In this document: one piece after another, positions 27,428 through 35,198 of the stretch | Layout: every line of letters begins with the position of its first letter | How positions within the stretch are numbered: the first letter of the stretch is position 1 | NCBI GenBank assembly: GCA_031987605.1 | Contig: DALZZF010000012.1 | Location: 1-64,000 of the forward strand | Length of the DNA stretch: 64,000 bases | Source: JAFAGO01 sp031987605 | GTDB lineage: Bacteria; Bacteroidota; Bacteroidia; Flavobacteriales; Weeksellaceae | Direction of reading: 5' to 3' | Program-made: the position numbers and the translations under genes | The notes under the pieces: generated by a model | The model's database searches: none | What the model was told of the DNA's origin: nothing | The model's input: only the letters and a program-made list of their open reading frames with translations

Positions 27428-27574
27428 AAGGCGGACATCCACCGCACCAGCCAACCAAAAGACTACGGCATAATGGCAGGGCAAATTTACGGTGGCTTCA
27501 CCGAGTTGTTGTGTTGCCCTGCCACCCTTCGGGACTTATTCCGTTTCCTTTTTGTTTTTCCGCCTGTCCGCCTT
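27428..27574. repeat. Three-level nested inverted repeat, possible oriT or structured RNA
   Basis: The outer arms are AAGGCGGACA (27428-27437) and TGTCCGCCTT (27565-27574). The middle arms are GGCAGGGCAA (27475-27484) and TTGCCCTGCC (27514-27523). The inner hairpin is CGGTG-gctt-CACCG (27490-27503). All stems are perfect. The segment is richer in G+C than its surroundings and lies upstream of mobA. In conjugative transposons the transfer origin is usually near the mobilisation genes, so an oriT role is plausible. Confidence 0.6.
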
Positions 27575-27656
27575 GTTTGAATGGCTTTCTTTTTTTTCTG
27601 TTTTTTTCTTTTGGAAAATAATTTTAAGAGGGAGAACCTAATTGCTTCGAGTGTAG

Positions 27657-27668
27657 GTATGTACATAC
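27657..27668. repeat. 12-bp perfect palindrome
   Basis: GTATGTACATAC lies inside a wider inverted repeat, TGTAGG (27652-27657) and CCTACA (27672-27677), in the non-coding stretch 27575-27956. I see no gene in that stretch. Confidence 0.45.
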
Positions 27669-27956
27669 GCCCCTACATAGATACGACTTTAAGTAAAAAC
27701 ATACTTACACACAAGCGTACACGCAGATTTATGTACTTATTTATATGTGTAAATACCTATTCATATATGCAGGTTTGTACCAATACTATCGTTCTTCCTA
27801 TCCGATTTTTTATCAGCCTTTCATTTGCCTATGGTAGCATTTGGCGTTCAGTGGCAGTGTTTGTCCGAGTACCAAATGCTGATAGTTCCTTTACTTTGTA
27901 AAGGAATAACGGAGCAGGTTTAATCCCTTAAAATCAAAGTATTTACGGACACTATG

Positions 27957-28131
27957 AAAACAGTTTAGGACTGTTTTCTTTCGGCTAACTCCAATCCGTT
28001 CCGCAGGACGGATTATTGTGTTCAAAAGAACACGGCAAGTTGTGTTTTGAGCTGCTCGAAATAAATTCCGCTGCTCAAAACCACTTGCCCTTACGCAGGG
28101 AGCTAAACCATTTCTCCGAAGTCGAATGGTT
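27957..28131. repeat. Hairpin-dense segment directly before mobA
   Basis: Several strong hairpins follow one another. They are AAAACAGT/ACTGTTTT (27957-27977), GTGTTC-aaaa-GAACAC (28018-28033), a two-part long stem with GGCAAGT/ACTTGCC outside and GTTTTGAGC/GCTCAAAAC inside (28034-28089), and ACCATT/AATGGT near 28107-28131. Such an array just upstream of a relaxosome gene suggests part of the transfer origin or a leader RNA. Confidence 0.5.
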
Positions 28132-28152
28132 ACAAATTTCAAATGGATTGTT

Positions 28153-28581
28153 ATGGACGGAAATCAAAGAAAAAAATGGAACAAAGGCGGTAGAAAACCA
28201 AAGCTTAACCGTGCACAAAATAGGTATATGTTCAGGCTTACCGATGAAGAAAATACCCGATTTTTAGCAATGTTTGAGAAATCGGGTGTTCATACAAAGG
28301 CTAAATTCATTACTTCCGTGTTGTTTGGAAAAGAAATCAAAACCGTAAAAGTGGATAAGGTTACAATGGATTACTATATGCGGTTAACCAATTTCCACAG
28401 CCAGTTCAGGAGTATGGGTGTAAACTACAACCAAATTGTGAAGATGTTATACCATCATTTTTCCGAGAAAAAAGCCGCAGCCTATCTCTACAAATTGGAA
28501 AAACAAACTGTAGAAATTGTCATATTATGTCAAAAGATAATTGCGTTGACAGCAGAATTTGAAAAGAAATACTTGAAATAA
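28153..28581 (+). CDS. mobA: Conjugative-transposon mobilisation protein MobA
   Basis: A 142-residue relaxosome accessory protein as found in Bacteroidota conjugative elements. The basic N terminus (NQRKKWNKGGRKPKLN) precedes a ribbon-helix-helix-like DNA-binding region (FRLTDEENTRFLAMFEKSG, then TKAKFITSVLFGKEI) and a helical tail with VNYNQIVKMLYHHFSEKKA, a segment typical of MobC/MobA-type proteins. Normally a relaxase gene follows and overlaps it. Here the two-component system follows instead, so mobB has been lost. The ATG at 28153 is preferred over 28126. Confidence 0.8.
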   Translation: MDGNQRKKWNKGGRKPKLNRAQNRYMFRLTDEENTRFLAMFEKSGVHTKAKFITSVLFGKEIKTVKVDKVTMDYYMRLTNFHSQFRSMGVNYNQIVKMLYHHFSEKKAAAYLYKLEKQTVEIVILCQKIIALTAEFEKKYLK

Positions 28582-28665
28582 GCAAGGAAACTGCGATTAA
28601 TTGCTAAAATCATTTGCAGAATTGGTATAAAATCAAAATCCTATTGAGTGAAATTATTGTAAGCA

Positions 28666-28700
28666 TTCCAAATTTCTTCAAAATTGTATTTTTAAATTTG
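28666..28700 (+). promoter_or_regulatory. Response-regulator box 1 and promoter (two-component system)
   Basis: Half-sites TTCCAAATTTC (28666-28676) and TTCAAAATTG (28677-28686) form an 11-bp direct repeat. The -7 element TAAATTTG (28693-28700) is a perfect match. The spacing from second half-site to -7 is one base longer than at the other boxes. It suggests autoregulation of the operon. Confidence 0.75.
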
Positions 28701-28721
28701 TAGAATGAAAGTGTCAAGAAA

Positions 28722-29396
28722 ATGAAAATTCTGATAATAGAAGACGAAAAAGAGCTTGCCAAGAGCATCGTGGAATATCTTTCGGAAGAAAAATATGTGT
28801 GTGAAGTTGCTGCAACTTTTACGCAGGCAATGAACAAGATAGATGTATTCAACTATGACTGCATCTTATTGGATATAACGTTGCCCGATGGTAATGGTCT
28901 GAAAATCTTAGAAGAACTCACAAAAGAAAATAAACAGGACGGCGTTATCATTATTTCGGCAAAAAATTCGGTTGATGACAAAATAAACGGATTACAGCTT
29001 GGTGCAGACGATTATTTGACCAAGCCTTTTCACTTGTCAGAACTGACAGCCCGTATCTATTCCCTTATCCGAAGAAAGCAGTTTAACAACTCCAACACCA
29101 TAAAACAAGACGAACTGGAAATTGACCTTTTGGCAAAAACGGTTGCTGTGAATGGCGAACCTATTACACTTACCAAAAAAGAATTTGACCTGCTTATTTA
29201 CTTCATTGGAAATAAGAACCGGGTTCTTTCTAAAAGTACTTTGGCAGAACATCTTTCAGGGGATTTTGCCGATATGCTGGATAATCACGATTTTGTTTAT
29301 GCACACGTTAAGAACCTGAAGAAGAAATTAAGTGATGCAGGCTGCGAACAATATATAAAAACCGTCTATGGTACAGGCTACAAATGGGAAGGATGA
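28722..29396 (+). CDS. OmpR-family response regulator
   Basis: A 224-residue regulator with an N-terminal receiver domain (acidic pocket IIEDE, phosphoacceptor Asp51 in LLDITLPDG, conserved Lys in YLTKPFH) and a C-terminal winged helix (LTKKEFDLLIYFIGNKNRVL and YAHVKNLKKKL, ending in TVYGTGYKWEG). It is the type found beside Bacteroidota RprX-like kinases. Its stop codon overlaps the kinase start (ATGA), so the two are coupled. Proteins of this family bind direct repeats with about 11-bp spacing, exactly the arrangement of the nine boxes in this cluster; it is the obvious candidate to bind them. Confidence 0.93.
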   Translation: MKILIIEDEKELAKSIVEYLSEEKYVCEVAATFTQAMNKIDVFNYDCILLDITLPDGNGLKILEELTKENKQDGVIIISAKNSVDDKINGLQLGADDYLTKPFHLSELTARIYSLIRRKQFNNSNTIKQDELEIDLLAKTVAVNGEPITLTKKEFDLLIYFIGNKNRVLSKSTLAEHLSGDFADMLDNHDFVYAHVKNLKKKLSDAGCEQYIKTVYGTGYKWEG

Positions 29397-30676
29397 AAAA
29401 TTTACTACAAAAGTCACTTAAACAGCTTACCATCTTTGCATTCATTGTTTTTGCATTGAGTATTCCGTCCTATTTTCTTTTGGTAGATTGGATTTGGCTG
29501 AAAGAACTGGACGAAAACAATCATCTTATTGCACAGAGAATAGAAAATGAATTTAATGAGCAAAATATCAGTGATGAAAAATTAGCTGAAAACATTAAGT
29601 TCTGGAATGAGATACAGCCTGTAAGCACAATAGAATATACCGAGCAACCTTTGTCCGAGAATAGTAAATATACTATTAGGCGACAAAATCCTTTTTCTAA
29701 CGACGAAGCTATTGACCGCTTTCGGGGCTTAAAAACCAATATAAAAATTAACAATAAGAATTATATACTTACTGTTGAAACCAATGTGGAAGAAACTGAA
29801 GAAACTGTTGCTTATATTGCTATGGTTACATTGTTGTTTTTTCTGATTTTAGTAATTGGTTTTTGGATATTGAACAGGAGGCTTTCCGAAAAATTATGGC
29901 AACCCTTTCAGGATACTTTGCAGAAATTAAAATCATTTCAGTTAAACAGCCAAAAGCGGGTTGATTTTCAGGAAACCGATACCATTGAGTTTGCCGAATT
30001 AAATGCAACACTTGATAAACTACTGCAACATAGTATTACTACCTATAAAAATCAAAAGGAATTTACGGAGAATGCTTCTCACGAATTGCAGACACCGTTA
30101 GCGGTTCTAAAAAACAAGCTGGATATTCTGCTGCAAAGCAATGACCTTACAGAACGGCAATACCACATTGCAGAAGAAATGAACAAAGCCCTGATAAGAA
30201 GTTCACGGATAAACAAAAACCTGCTATTGCTTGCCAAGATTGAGAACAGCCAATTTGATAATTCGCAGTGTATCGGGTTCGATACTTTGGTGGCTCAAAC
30301 TATGGAGGGACTGCAAGAGCATTTTAAAGAGAAAAGTATAAGTGTAGGTTCCGATATTAGCTCGGATGTTGAAATAAAAGGCAACAGCGGATTGACCGAA
30401 GCTCTTATCAATAATCTTATCATCAATGCAATCCGTCACACAGCTTCCGGAGGTGCAATAAGAGTGTCATTGTCAAAATCAGGTTTTGAAATCAGAAATT
30501 CGGGAGAACAGACACTCAATACCGATTTATTGTTCAGAAGATTTTCGAGAATGTCTGCTGATAATAGCGGTAGCGGATTAGGCTTATCTATTGTTCAGGA
30601 AATATGTAAACTTCACGGCTGGCAGGTTACATACAACTTTGAAAATAACGAGCATATTTTCAAAGTAACCTTTTAA
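29393..30676 (+). CDS. Membrane sensor histidine kinase
   Basis: A 427-residue sensor kinase. It has a membrane helix near residues 10-30, a periplasmic sensor region of about 110 residues, and a second helix (VTLLFFLILVIGFWILN). A HAMP-like linker leads to the HisKA domain with phosphoacceptor His230 in FTENASHELQTPLAVLK, and then the ATPase domain with the N-box NNLIINAIRHT and G-box SGSGLGLSIVQEI. The signal is unknown. The regulon suggests envelope stress or cationic peptides, but this is inference from the target genes. A start at 29384 is also possible. Confidence 0.92.
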   Translation: MKNLLQKSLKQLTIFAFIVFALSIPSYFLLVDWIWLKELDENNHLIAQRIENEFNEQNISDEKLAENIKFWNEIQPVSTIEYTEQPLSENSKYTIRRQNPFSNDEAIDRFRGLKTNIKINNKNYILTVETNVEETEETVAYIAMVTLLFFLILVIGFWILNRRLSEKLWQPFQDTLQKLKSFQLNSQKRVDFQETDTIEFAELNATLDKLLQHSITTYKNQKEFTENASHELQTPLAVLKNKLDILLQSNDLTERQYHIAEEMNKALIRSSRINKNLLLLAKIENSQFDNSQCIGFDTLVAQTMEGLQEHFKEKSISVGSDISSDVEIKGNSGLTEALINNLIINAIRHTASGGAIRVSLSKSGFEIRNSGEQTLNTDLLFRRFSRMSADNSGSGLGLSIVQEICKLHGWQVTYNFENNEHIFKVTF

Positions 30677-30728
30677 CAGCTTATAAGAAAGTCGTAAAAC
30701 GGCAATCAGCCATATTCATATATAAAAA

Positions 30729-30762
30729 TTCTAAATTTCTTCTAAATTCAGTTTCAATTTTG
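30729..30762 (+). promoter_or_regulatory. Response-regulator box 2 and promoter (PAP2-eptA operon)
   Basis: Half-sites TTCTAAATTTC (30729-30739) and TTCTAAATTC (30740-30749) form an almost perfect 11-bp direct repeat. The -7 element CAATTTTG begins 15 bases after the start of the second half-site. Confidence 0.8.
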
Positions 30763-30792
30763 CTCGTTTAATTTTTAATCGGCAAAAGTATA

Positions 30793-31623
30793 ATGAATAC
30801 CAATGTTGTTGACAATTATTCAAAACTAAAGGCAAGTCTGTTTATGTTGCCTTTGTTTTTGCTGATTGCGATTTCCCTTTTTCTGTATAGCCAAAATGCT
30901 TTATCTGTTATCGGATATATCCAAATTCAAAAAGATAGTTTTTATCTCATCAATTCGTTTCTGGGACAATATCCAAGCTTCGAGTTTAATCTTACTCAAT
31001 TGGGGGACGCCATTATTTTCCTTTCATTTTTAAGTATCTTTATTGTATATGCACCTAAAATATGGGAAGCATTAATACCTGCTTCGCTTATATCGTGCAT
31101 ATTTTCCTTCTCGCTGAAAACAATATTTGCAGTACCAAGACCTGCCGCTGTATTTGACGAAAATAGCTTTATTATCGTTGGCAAAACATTATTAGGACAC
31201 ACCAGTCTGCCTTCAGGACACTCGATTACCGTTTTCACAGTATTAACAGTTCTGCTGTTTGCTTTTATGCCCCGAAAAATAAATCATAAGATTATCTGGT
31301 CACTTTTAATAATTGTACTCGGTTTAATACTTGCATTTACAAGAGTGGGTGTTGGAGCGCATTATCCAATTGATGTGATAATAGGTTGTATCGTCGGTTA
31401 TATTTCAGGGCTTGCAGGAATTTTTATAAGCCGGATATATAAAATTTGGACGAGGGTTGCTAATAAAAAATACTACCTATTATTTATTCTGTTCCTGTTG
31501 ATATGCTCCGTGATTTTAATAAACAAAATCATTGACCAAAATCTAATAATCTATTATCTATCATTCGCCAGCCTGATTGTTCCATTATACAAAGTCATCT
31601 ACATCTATGCTAAAAGTATTTAA
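30793..31623 (+). CDS. PAP2 family membrane phosphatase (first of three)
   Basis: A 276-residue inner-membrane lipid phosphatase with about seven helices. The three PAP2 motifs are visible: FAVPRPA (motif 1, K-x6-RP type), LPSGHS (motif 2) and TRVGVGAHYPIDV (motif 3). An extra helical tail of about 60 residues follows. Substrates of this family include undecaprenyl diphosphate, phosphatidic acid and lipid A phosphates. Next to an EptA-type transferase it could act on lipid A or on the lipid by-products. It overlaps eptA by 17 bases, so the two are translationally coupled. Confidence 0.9.
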   Translation: MNTNVVDNYSKLKASLFMLPLFLLIAISLFLYSQNALSVIGYIQIQKDSFYLINSFLGQYPSFEFNLTQLGDAIIFLSFLSIFIVYAPKIWEALIPASLISCIFSFSLKTIFAVPRPAAVFDENSFIIVGKTLLGHTSLPSGHSITVFTVLTVLLFAFMPRKINHKIIWSLLIIVLGLILAFTRVGVGAHYPIDVIIGCIVGYISGLAGIFISRIYKIWTRVANKKYYLLFILFLLICSVILINKIIDQNLIIYYLSFASLIVPLYKVIYIYAKSI

Positions 31624-33136
31624 AAAGAACATTCAAATCATTCATTTCGTTTTGTTAATGAGTTTGCTGAATTTCGTATTCTTTCATTTTCCGTTTTTCA
31701 AATTTGTTTTCGAGAATGTAGATTATACAAGTTTTAACGGCATTCTTCTGATTTTCAGTTTGGTGGTTTTAATGGTGCTTGCCAATGCTTTTGCATTTTA
31801 TCTGTTCGTTTTTCTTTTTAGAATCGGCGGCAGAATTTTGCTGGCTCTTACTTTTATTATCAGTTCGGTTGCGGTTTATTTTGTTAATACTTACGGTGTT
31901 ATCATCGATGAAAGTATGATTAGCAACGTCTTCAATACCAATTCCGATGAAGCGGGAAGTTTCTTTTCCTTTAAACTGATTTTGTATGTAGTTCTGTTGG
32001 GAATCCTTCCGGCGATATACATCATTAAAGCAAAAATCATCAACGTTTCCTTAAAAAAATTCCTGACGACTTCTTCATTGACCTTGCTGTTTATCGTAGT
32101 TATGGCATTTATCAACGCTTCCAACTGGCTTTGGATTGATAAAAATTCCAAACAATTAGGCGGATTGGCAATGCCTTGGTCGTATTCCGTCAACACCGCA
32201 CTGTATCATATTCATAAAGCTCAGAAAAATAAAAAAGAAATTCTTTTGCCTGATGCAACGATAAAAGACAACGAAAAATCGGTTGTCGTTTTGGTTATCG
32301 GCGAATCGGCGAGAAGACAGAATTTTTCCTTATATGGCTACGGAAGAAATACGAATCCGCTACTTTCCAAAACCCCGAACGTTTTTCATTTTGATGCCAA
32401 TTCCTGTGCAACCTATACCACTGCCGGAGTAAAATGTATTTTGGAGCACACCAATTCCGATGATTTATACGAGATTCTGCCCAATTATTTAAACAGAAAT
32501 AATGTGGAAGTGATTTGGCGAACCACGAATTGGGGCGAACAACCTGTTCATATCGAAAAATATCAAAAAAAAGAAGATTTAAAGGCAGATTGCAAAGGCG
32601 GAAATTGCGATTACGACGAGGTTCTTTTAACCGGATTAAAAGAACAGATTTTGGCAAGCAAAAAGAATAAAATCCTGATAATCCTGCACACCAGCACCAG
32701 CCACGGACCGACTTACAGCAAGAAATATCCGCCTCAGTTTGAACATTTCAAACCCGTTTGCAACAGCGTGGAACTGGGAAATTGTTCTCGGCAGGAACTC
32801 GTGAATGCGTATGACAACACGATTGTTTACACCGATTATATTCTGCACAGCGTAATCGAGGATTTAAAAGAACTGAAAGGTTATAAAAGTTCGATGATTT
32901 TCGTTTCCGACCACGGCGAATCTTTGGGCGAAAAAAATCTGTATATGCACGGCGTTCCGATGAGTTTCGCACCGAAAGAACAATACGAAATCCCGTTTAT
33001 CGTCTGGGTTTCCGACAATTCAAAACAACCCAAACCGAACAAAACCGTTTCCCAAAACAACGTATTCCACAGCGTTCTACACTTTTTGAATATCCAAAGT
33101 CCGGTTTATCAAGAGGAGATGAATATTTTTAAGTAA
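31607..33136 (+). CDS. eptA: EptA/MCR-type phosphoethanolamine transferase
   Basis: A 509-residue protein that moves phosphoethanolamine from phosphatidylethanolamine to a lipid A phosphate, lowering the negative surface charge. Five membrane helices fill the first ~190 residues and a periplasmic alkaline-phosphatase-fold domain follows. The metal and catalytic residues are in place: IGESARRQNFSLYGYGR, Thr271 between Cys267 and Cys277 (SCATYTTAGVKC), SHGPTYSKKYPPQFEHF and FVSDHGESLGE. Two further Cys pairs (DCKGGNC and VCNSVELGNC) match disulfides of the MCR/EptA group, the first with closer spacing than usual. The start at 31607 is preferred over 31577. Related enzymes cause polymyxin resistance; whether this one does is untested. 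Confidence 0.93.
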   Translation: MLKVFKKNIQIIHFVLLMSLLNFVFFHFPFFKFVFENVDYTSFNGILLIFSLVVLMVLANAFAFYLFVFLFRIGGRILLALTFIISSVAVYFVNTYGVIIDESMISNVFNTNSDEAGSFFSFKLILYVVLLGILPAIYIIKAKIINVSLKKFLTTSSLTLLFIVVMAFINASNWLWIDKNSKQLGGLAMPWSYSVNTALYHIHKAQKNKKEILLPDATIKDNEKSVVVLVIGESARRQNFSLYGYGRNTNPLLSKTPNVFHFDANSCATYTTAGVKCILEHTNSDDLYEILPNYLNRNNVEVIWRTTNWGEQPVHIEKYQKKEDLKADCKGGNCDYDEVLLTGLKEQILASKKNKILIILHTSTSHGPTYSKKYPPQFEHFKPVCNSVELGNCSRQELVNAYDNTIVYTDYILHSVIEDLKELKGYKSSMIFVSDHGESLGEKNLYMHGVPMSFAPKEQYEIPFIVWVSDNSKQPKPNKTVSQNNVFHSVLHFLNIQSPVYQEEMNIFK

Positions 33137-33152
33137 TGAGGAACTTTACAAA

Positions 33153-33173
33153 TTCTAAATTTCCTCAAAATTG
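33153..33173 (+). promoter_or_regulatory. Response-regulator box 3 (no -7 element left)
   Basis: Half-sites TTCTAAATTTC (33153-33163) and CTCAAAATTG (33164-33173) keep the 11-bp repeat. The expected -7 position (33179-33186) reads AAACAATA, not TAnnTTTG. The gene behind it is a pseudogene, so operator and gene seem to decay together. Confidence 0.6.
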
Positions 33174-33214
33174 AAATCAAACAATAGCAAATTATTAAAA
33201 TAACGAACTGATAA

Positions 33215-33870
33215 AATGGAACATAAAACACTATCTATACTTAGGGATATTGGGATAGTAGCTTTTCTTATATTATTCCCCCACTATTCCATTGCCTTTT
33301 TATTCTTATGCTATTGTGTGCCTATTGCTGATTTTGTTCGTTCTGCGTAGAGAAAGCAAAACATTCCGTGATATAGGGCTTGCAAAAAATGGCTTAACCA
33401 TTAAAGCGGTTTTGATAGGGACTGTTTCTGTTTTAATTTGGGTGGTCTTTATGCAATTCATATATATTCCCACAATAAAGCATTTGTTTGTCGTACCCGA
33501 ATATATAGAATATAATTTCATCAGAGGCAATATTTCAAAACTGATAATGATTATTACTGCTGCCTGGTTTATAGGAGGCTTCTATGAAGAGATTGTTTTT
33601 CGGGGCTATATTCAATCTGTATTGGATAAAAGGTTCTCCAAGAGTTCGTTTACGCTTTGGGGCGTAATTATTACAAGTATATTATTTGGTCTATATCACT
33701 GGCAGCAAGAAGTTTTTGGTATAATTGCGGCTGCATTGGGAGGTTTATTTTGGGGCAGTCTTTATAAGAAATTCGGCAATAATCTTTGGATACCCATTCT
33801 GTCACACTGAATTTTCGATACCATCACATTGGTTCTTATTTATACAGAGAAGTTTGGAAGTCTATACTGA
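33215..33870 (+). pseudogene. CPBP family intramembrane protease, frameshifted with internal stop
   Basis: The frame opened by the ATG at 33215 (EHKTLSILRDIGIVAFLILF) breaks at a run of five Cs near 33282-33286. Removing one C joins it to the second frame (PLPFYSYAIVCLLLILFVLRR). The CPBP core follows, with the catalytic motif GGFYEEIVFRGYI (Glu-Glu and Arg) and LFGLYHWQQEVFG with His. A TGA at 33808-33810 stands where Trp is expected in PILSHW; reading through gives a sensible end, IFDTITLVLIYTEK, to 33870. CPBP proteins are CAAX-type membrane proteases or bacteriocin self-immunity proteins. This copy is broken. Confidence 0.82.
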
Positions 33871-33944
33871 AAAACAAAACCGCAACAGTTGATAGTAGAA
33901 ATAATTTGCCTTTTTAAACCTGTTAACCTCCTGCAATATCTTTC

Positions 33945-33978
33945 TTCCAATTATCTTCTAAATTCATTCTCAACTTTG
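33945..33978 (+). promoter_or_regulatory. Response-regulator box 4 and promoter (dgkA operon)
   Basis: Half-sites TTCCAATTATC (33945-33955) and TTCTAAATTC (33956-33965). The -7 element CAACTTTG (33971-33978) is at the standard 15-base offset. Confidence 0.75.
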
Positions 33979-34005
33979 CCCCATTAATTTTTAAAATGGC
34001 GGTAA

Positions 34006-34392
34006 ATGAAAAATTCCGGTAAAGACTTTTTTATCAGCACTGGAAAGAGCTTTCGATATGCTTTTAAAGGAGCTTATTTGTTAATCAGCACCGAACGTTC
34101 CATAATCATTCAAATTTCCTTAGCCATTCTTTCTGTTCCTGCCGGATTAATCATCGGAATCACAAAAACAGAATGGCTTTTTCAGGTTTTGTGTATTGGA
34201 TTGGTTTTGAGTATTGAAGGATTAAATACAGCCGTCGAAAAGCTTTGTGATTTCATTCATCCTGATTATCATAAGAAAGTAGGTTTCATAAAGGATATTT
34301 CGGCAGGTGCAGTGATTTTTGCTGCCCTAACTGCTTTAGCAGTTGTTCTTATTATTTACATCCCTTATGTGTATGGATTAATATTAGAATAA
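34006..34392 (+). CDS. dgkA: DgkA-type diacylglycerol (or undecaprenol) kinase
   Basis: A 128-residue inner-membrane kinase of the DgkA family: an amphipathic start, three membrane helices and the active-site signature EGLNTAVEKLCDFI, followed by KKVGFIKDISAGAV. In enterobacteria DgkA rephosphorylates the diacylglycerol released when phosphoethanolamine or phosphoglycerol is taken from phospholipid, so it fits next to EptA. Some Bacteroidota and Gram-positive members prefer undecaprenol. It has its own regulator box and probably shares its message with the next two genes. Confidence 0.88.
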   Translation: MKNSGKDFFISTGKSFRYAFKGAYLLISTERSIIIQISLAILSVPAGLIIGITKTEWLFQVLCIGLVLSIEGLNTAVEKLCDFIHPDYHKKVGFIKDISAGAVIFAALTALAVVLIIYIPYVYGLILE

Positions 34393-34450
34393 TTTATTTC
34401 CCTGAAAGAAAACAAAGAATATTACAAACCTATAACTAATAAATAATACG

Positions 34451-35167
34451 ATGTTTCAATATAATGCTCAAACTATCATCAACCGTTTCATTCCTTTTTG
34501 GGAACAGAAAGTAATGCCATTTCTCAACAGGAATCACAAAAAGATTTTTTTAGCTATTTTCTGGATTTCATTGATTGGATTTATTGCTTTGACCGCTTTT
34601 GTGACTCTCATTTCGCCACAATATATCGACATACATATTTCGGAAGAATTACAGGAAGAGCAAAGCAGTTTTCTCGACAACTTTATGAGAGCCATAAGCT
34701 GGTTCGGCAGGATTAGGGTTTCCGTTGTATTGGTCGGGTGCAGTGTCTTGTATTTTCTGTTGTTAAAGCGAAAGAAAGATGCCTTGTTAATACTATCAAC
34801 TTTATTATCAGGCGGAGTTTCGTGGGTGCTGAAAACCTTGATAAACCGCCCCAGACCAACCAAAGATTTTGTTTCCATTCTTGAAGAAACACAGTTTCAA
34901 AGTTTCCCGAGTGGTCACGTATTGTTTTATACGGTTTTCTTCGGTGCAATTATATTCATTTTACTCAGAACTACCCGAAATTATCCGTTGCTGAAAATAG
35001 CCGGGATATTGTTTTCTCTTCTGATGATTTTTTTGGGTGCGGTGTCAAGAGTATATCTTGGTGCACATTGGTTTACCGATGTACTGGGCGGCTTTTTAGT
35101 TGGATTGATTTTCCTGTTGGTTGCCGGACATCTTTACTTCGGAAGCAATAAAAGAAACTTCGCTTAG
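34451..35167 (+). CDS. PAP2 family membrane phosphatase (second of three)
   Basis: A 238-residue membrane phosphatase with all three motifs: KTLINRPRP, FPSGHVL and SRVYLGAHWFTDV. The N terminus has about 40 soluble residues before the first helix. It is the closest of the three to classical undecaprenyl/lipid phosphate phosphatases. It follows dgkA by 58 bases with no regulator box, so it is probably in the same operon. A kinase and a phosphatase side by side suggest control of a lipid phosphate pool. Confidence 0.9.
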   Translation: MFQYNAQTIINRFIPFWEQKVMPFLNRNHKKIFLAIFWISLIGFIALTAFVTLISPQYIDIHISEELQEEQSSFLDNFMRAISWFGRIRVSVVLVGCSVLYFLLLKRKKDALLILSTLLSGGVSWVLKTLINRPRPTKDFVSILEETQFQSFPSGHVLFYTVFFGAIIFILLRTTRNYPLLKIAGILFSLLMIFLGAVSRVYLGAHWFTDVLGGFLVGLIFLLVAGHLYFGSNKRNFA

Positions 35168-35198
35168 CTCTACATCTCATTTAAAATTAGGTCAAAAA

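Noticed and set aside
27581..27901. Protein-coding frame in the interval before mobA
   Set aside because: Low-complexity start, palindromes within, and no recognisable domain; better explained as the non-coding transfer region.
28722..30676. The two-component pair as RteA/RteB of CTnDOT
   Set aside because: The regulator has an OmpR-type winged helix, not the sigma-54-type domains of RteB, so it is not the CTnDOT regulator pair.
33808..33810. Selenocysteine or other recoding at the TGA in the CPBP gene
   Set aside because: The position is a Trp in the expected reading, there is no adjacent selenocysteine hairpin, and a frameshift upstream already breaks the gene.
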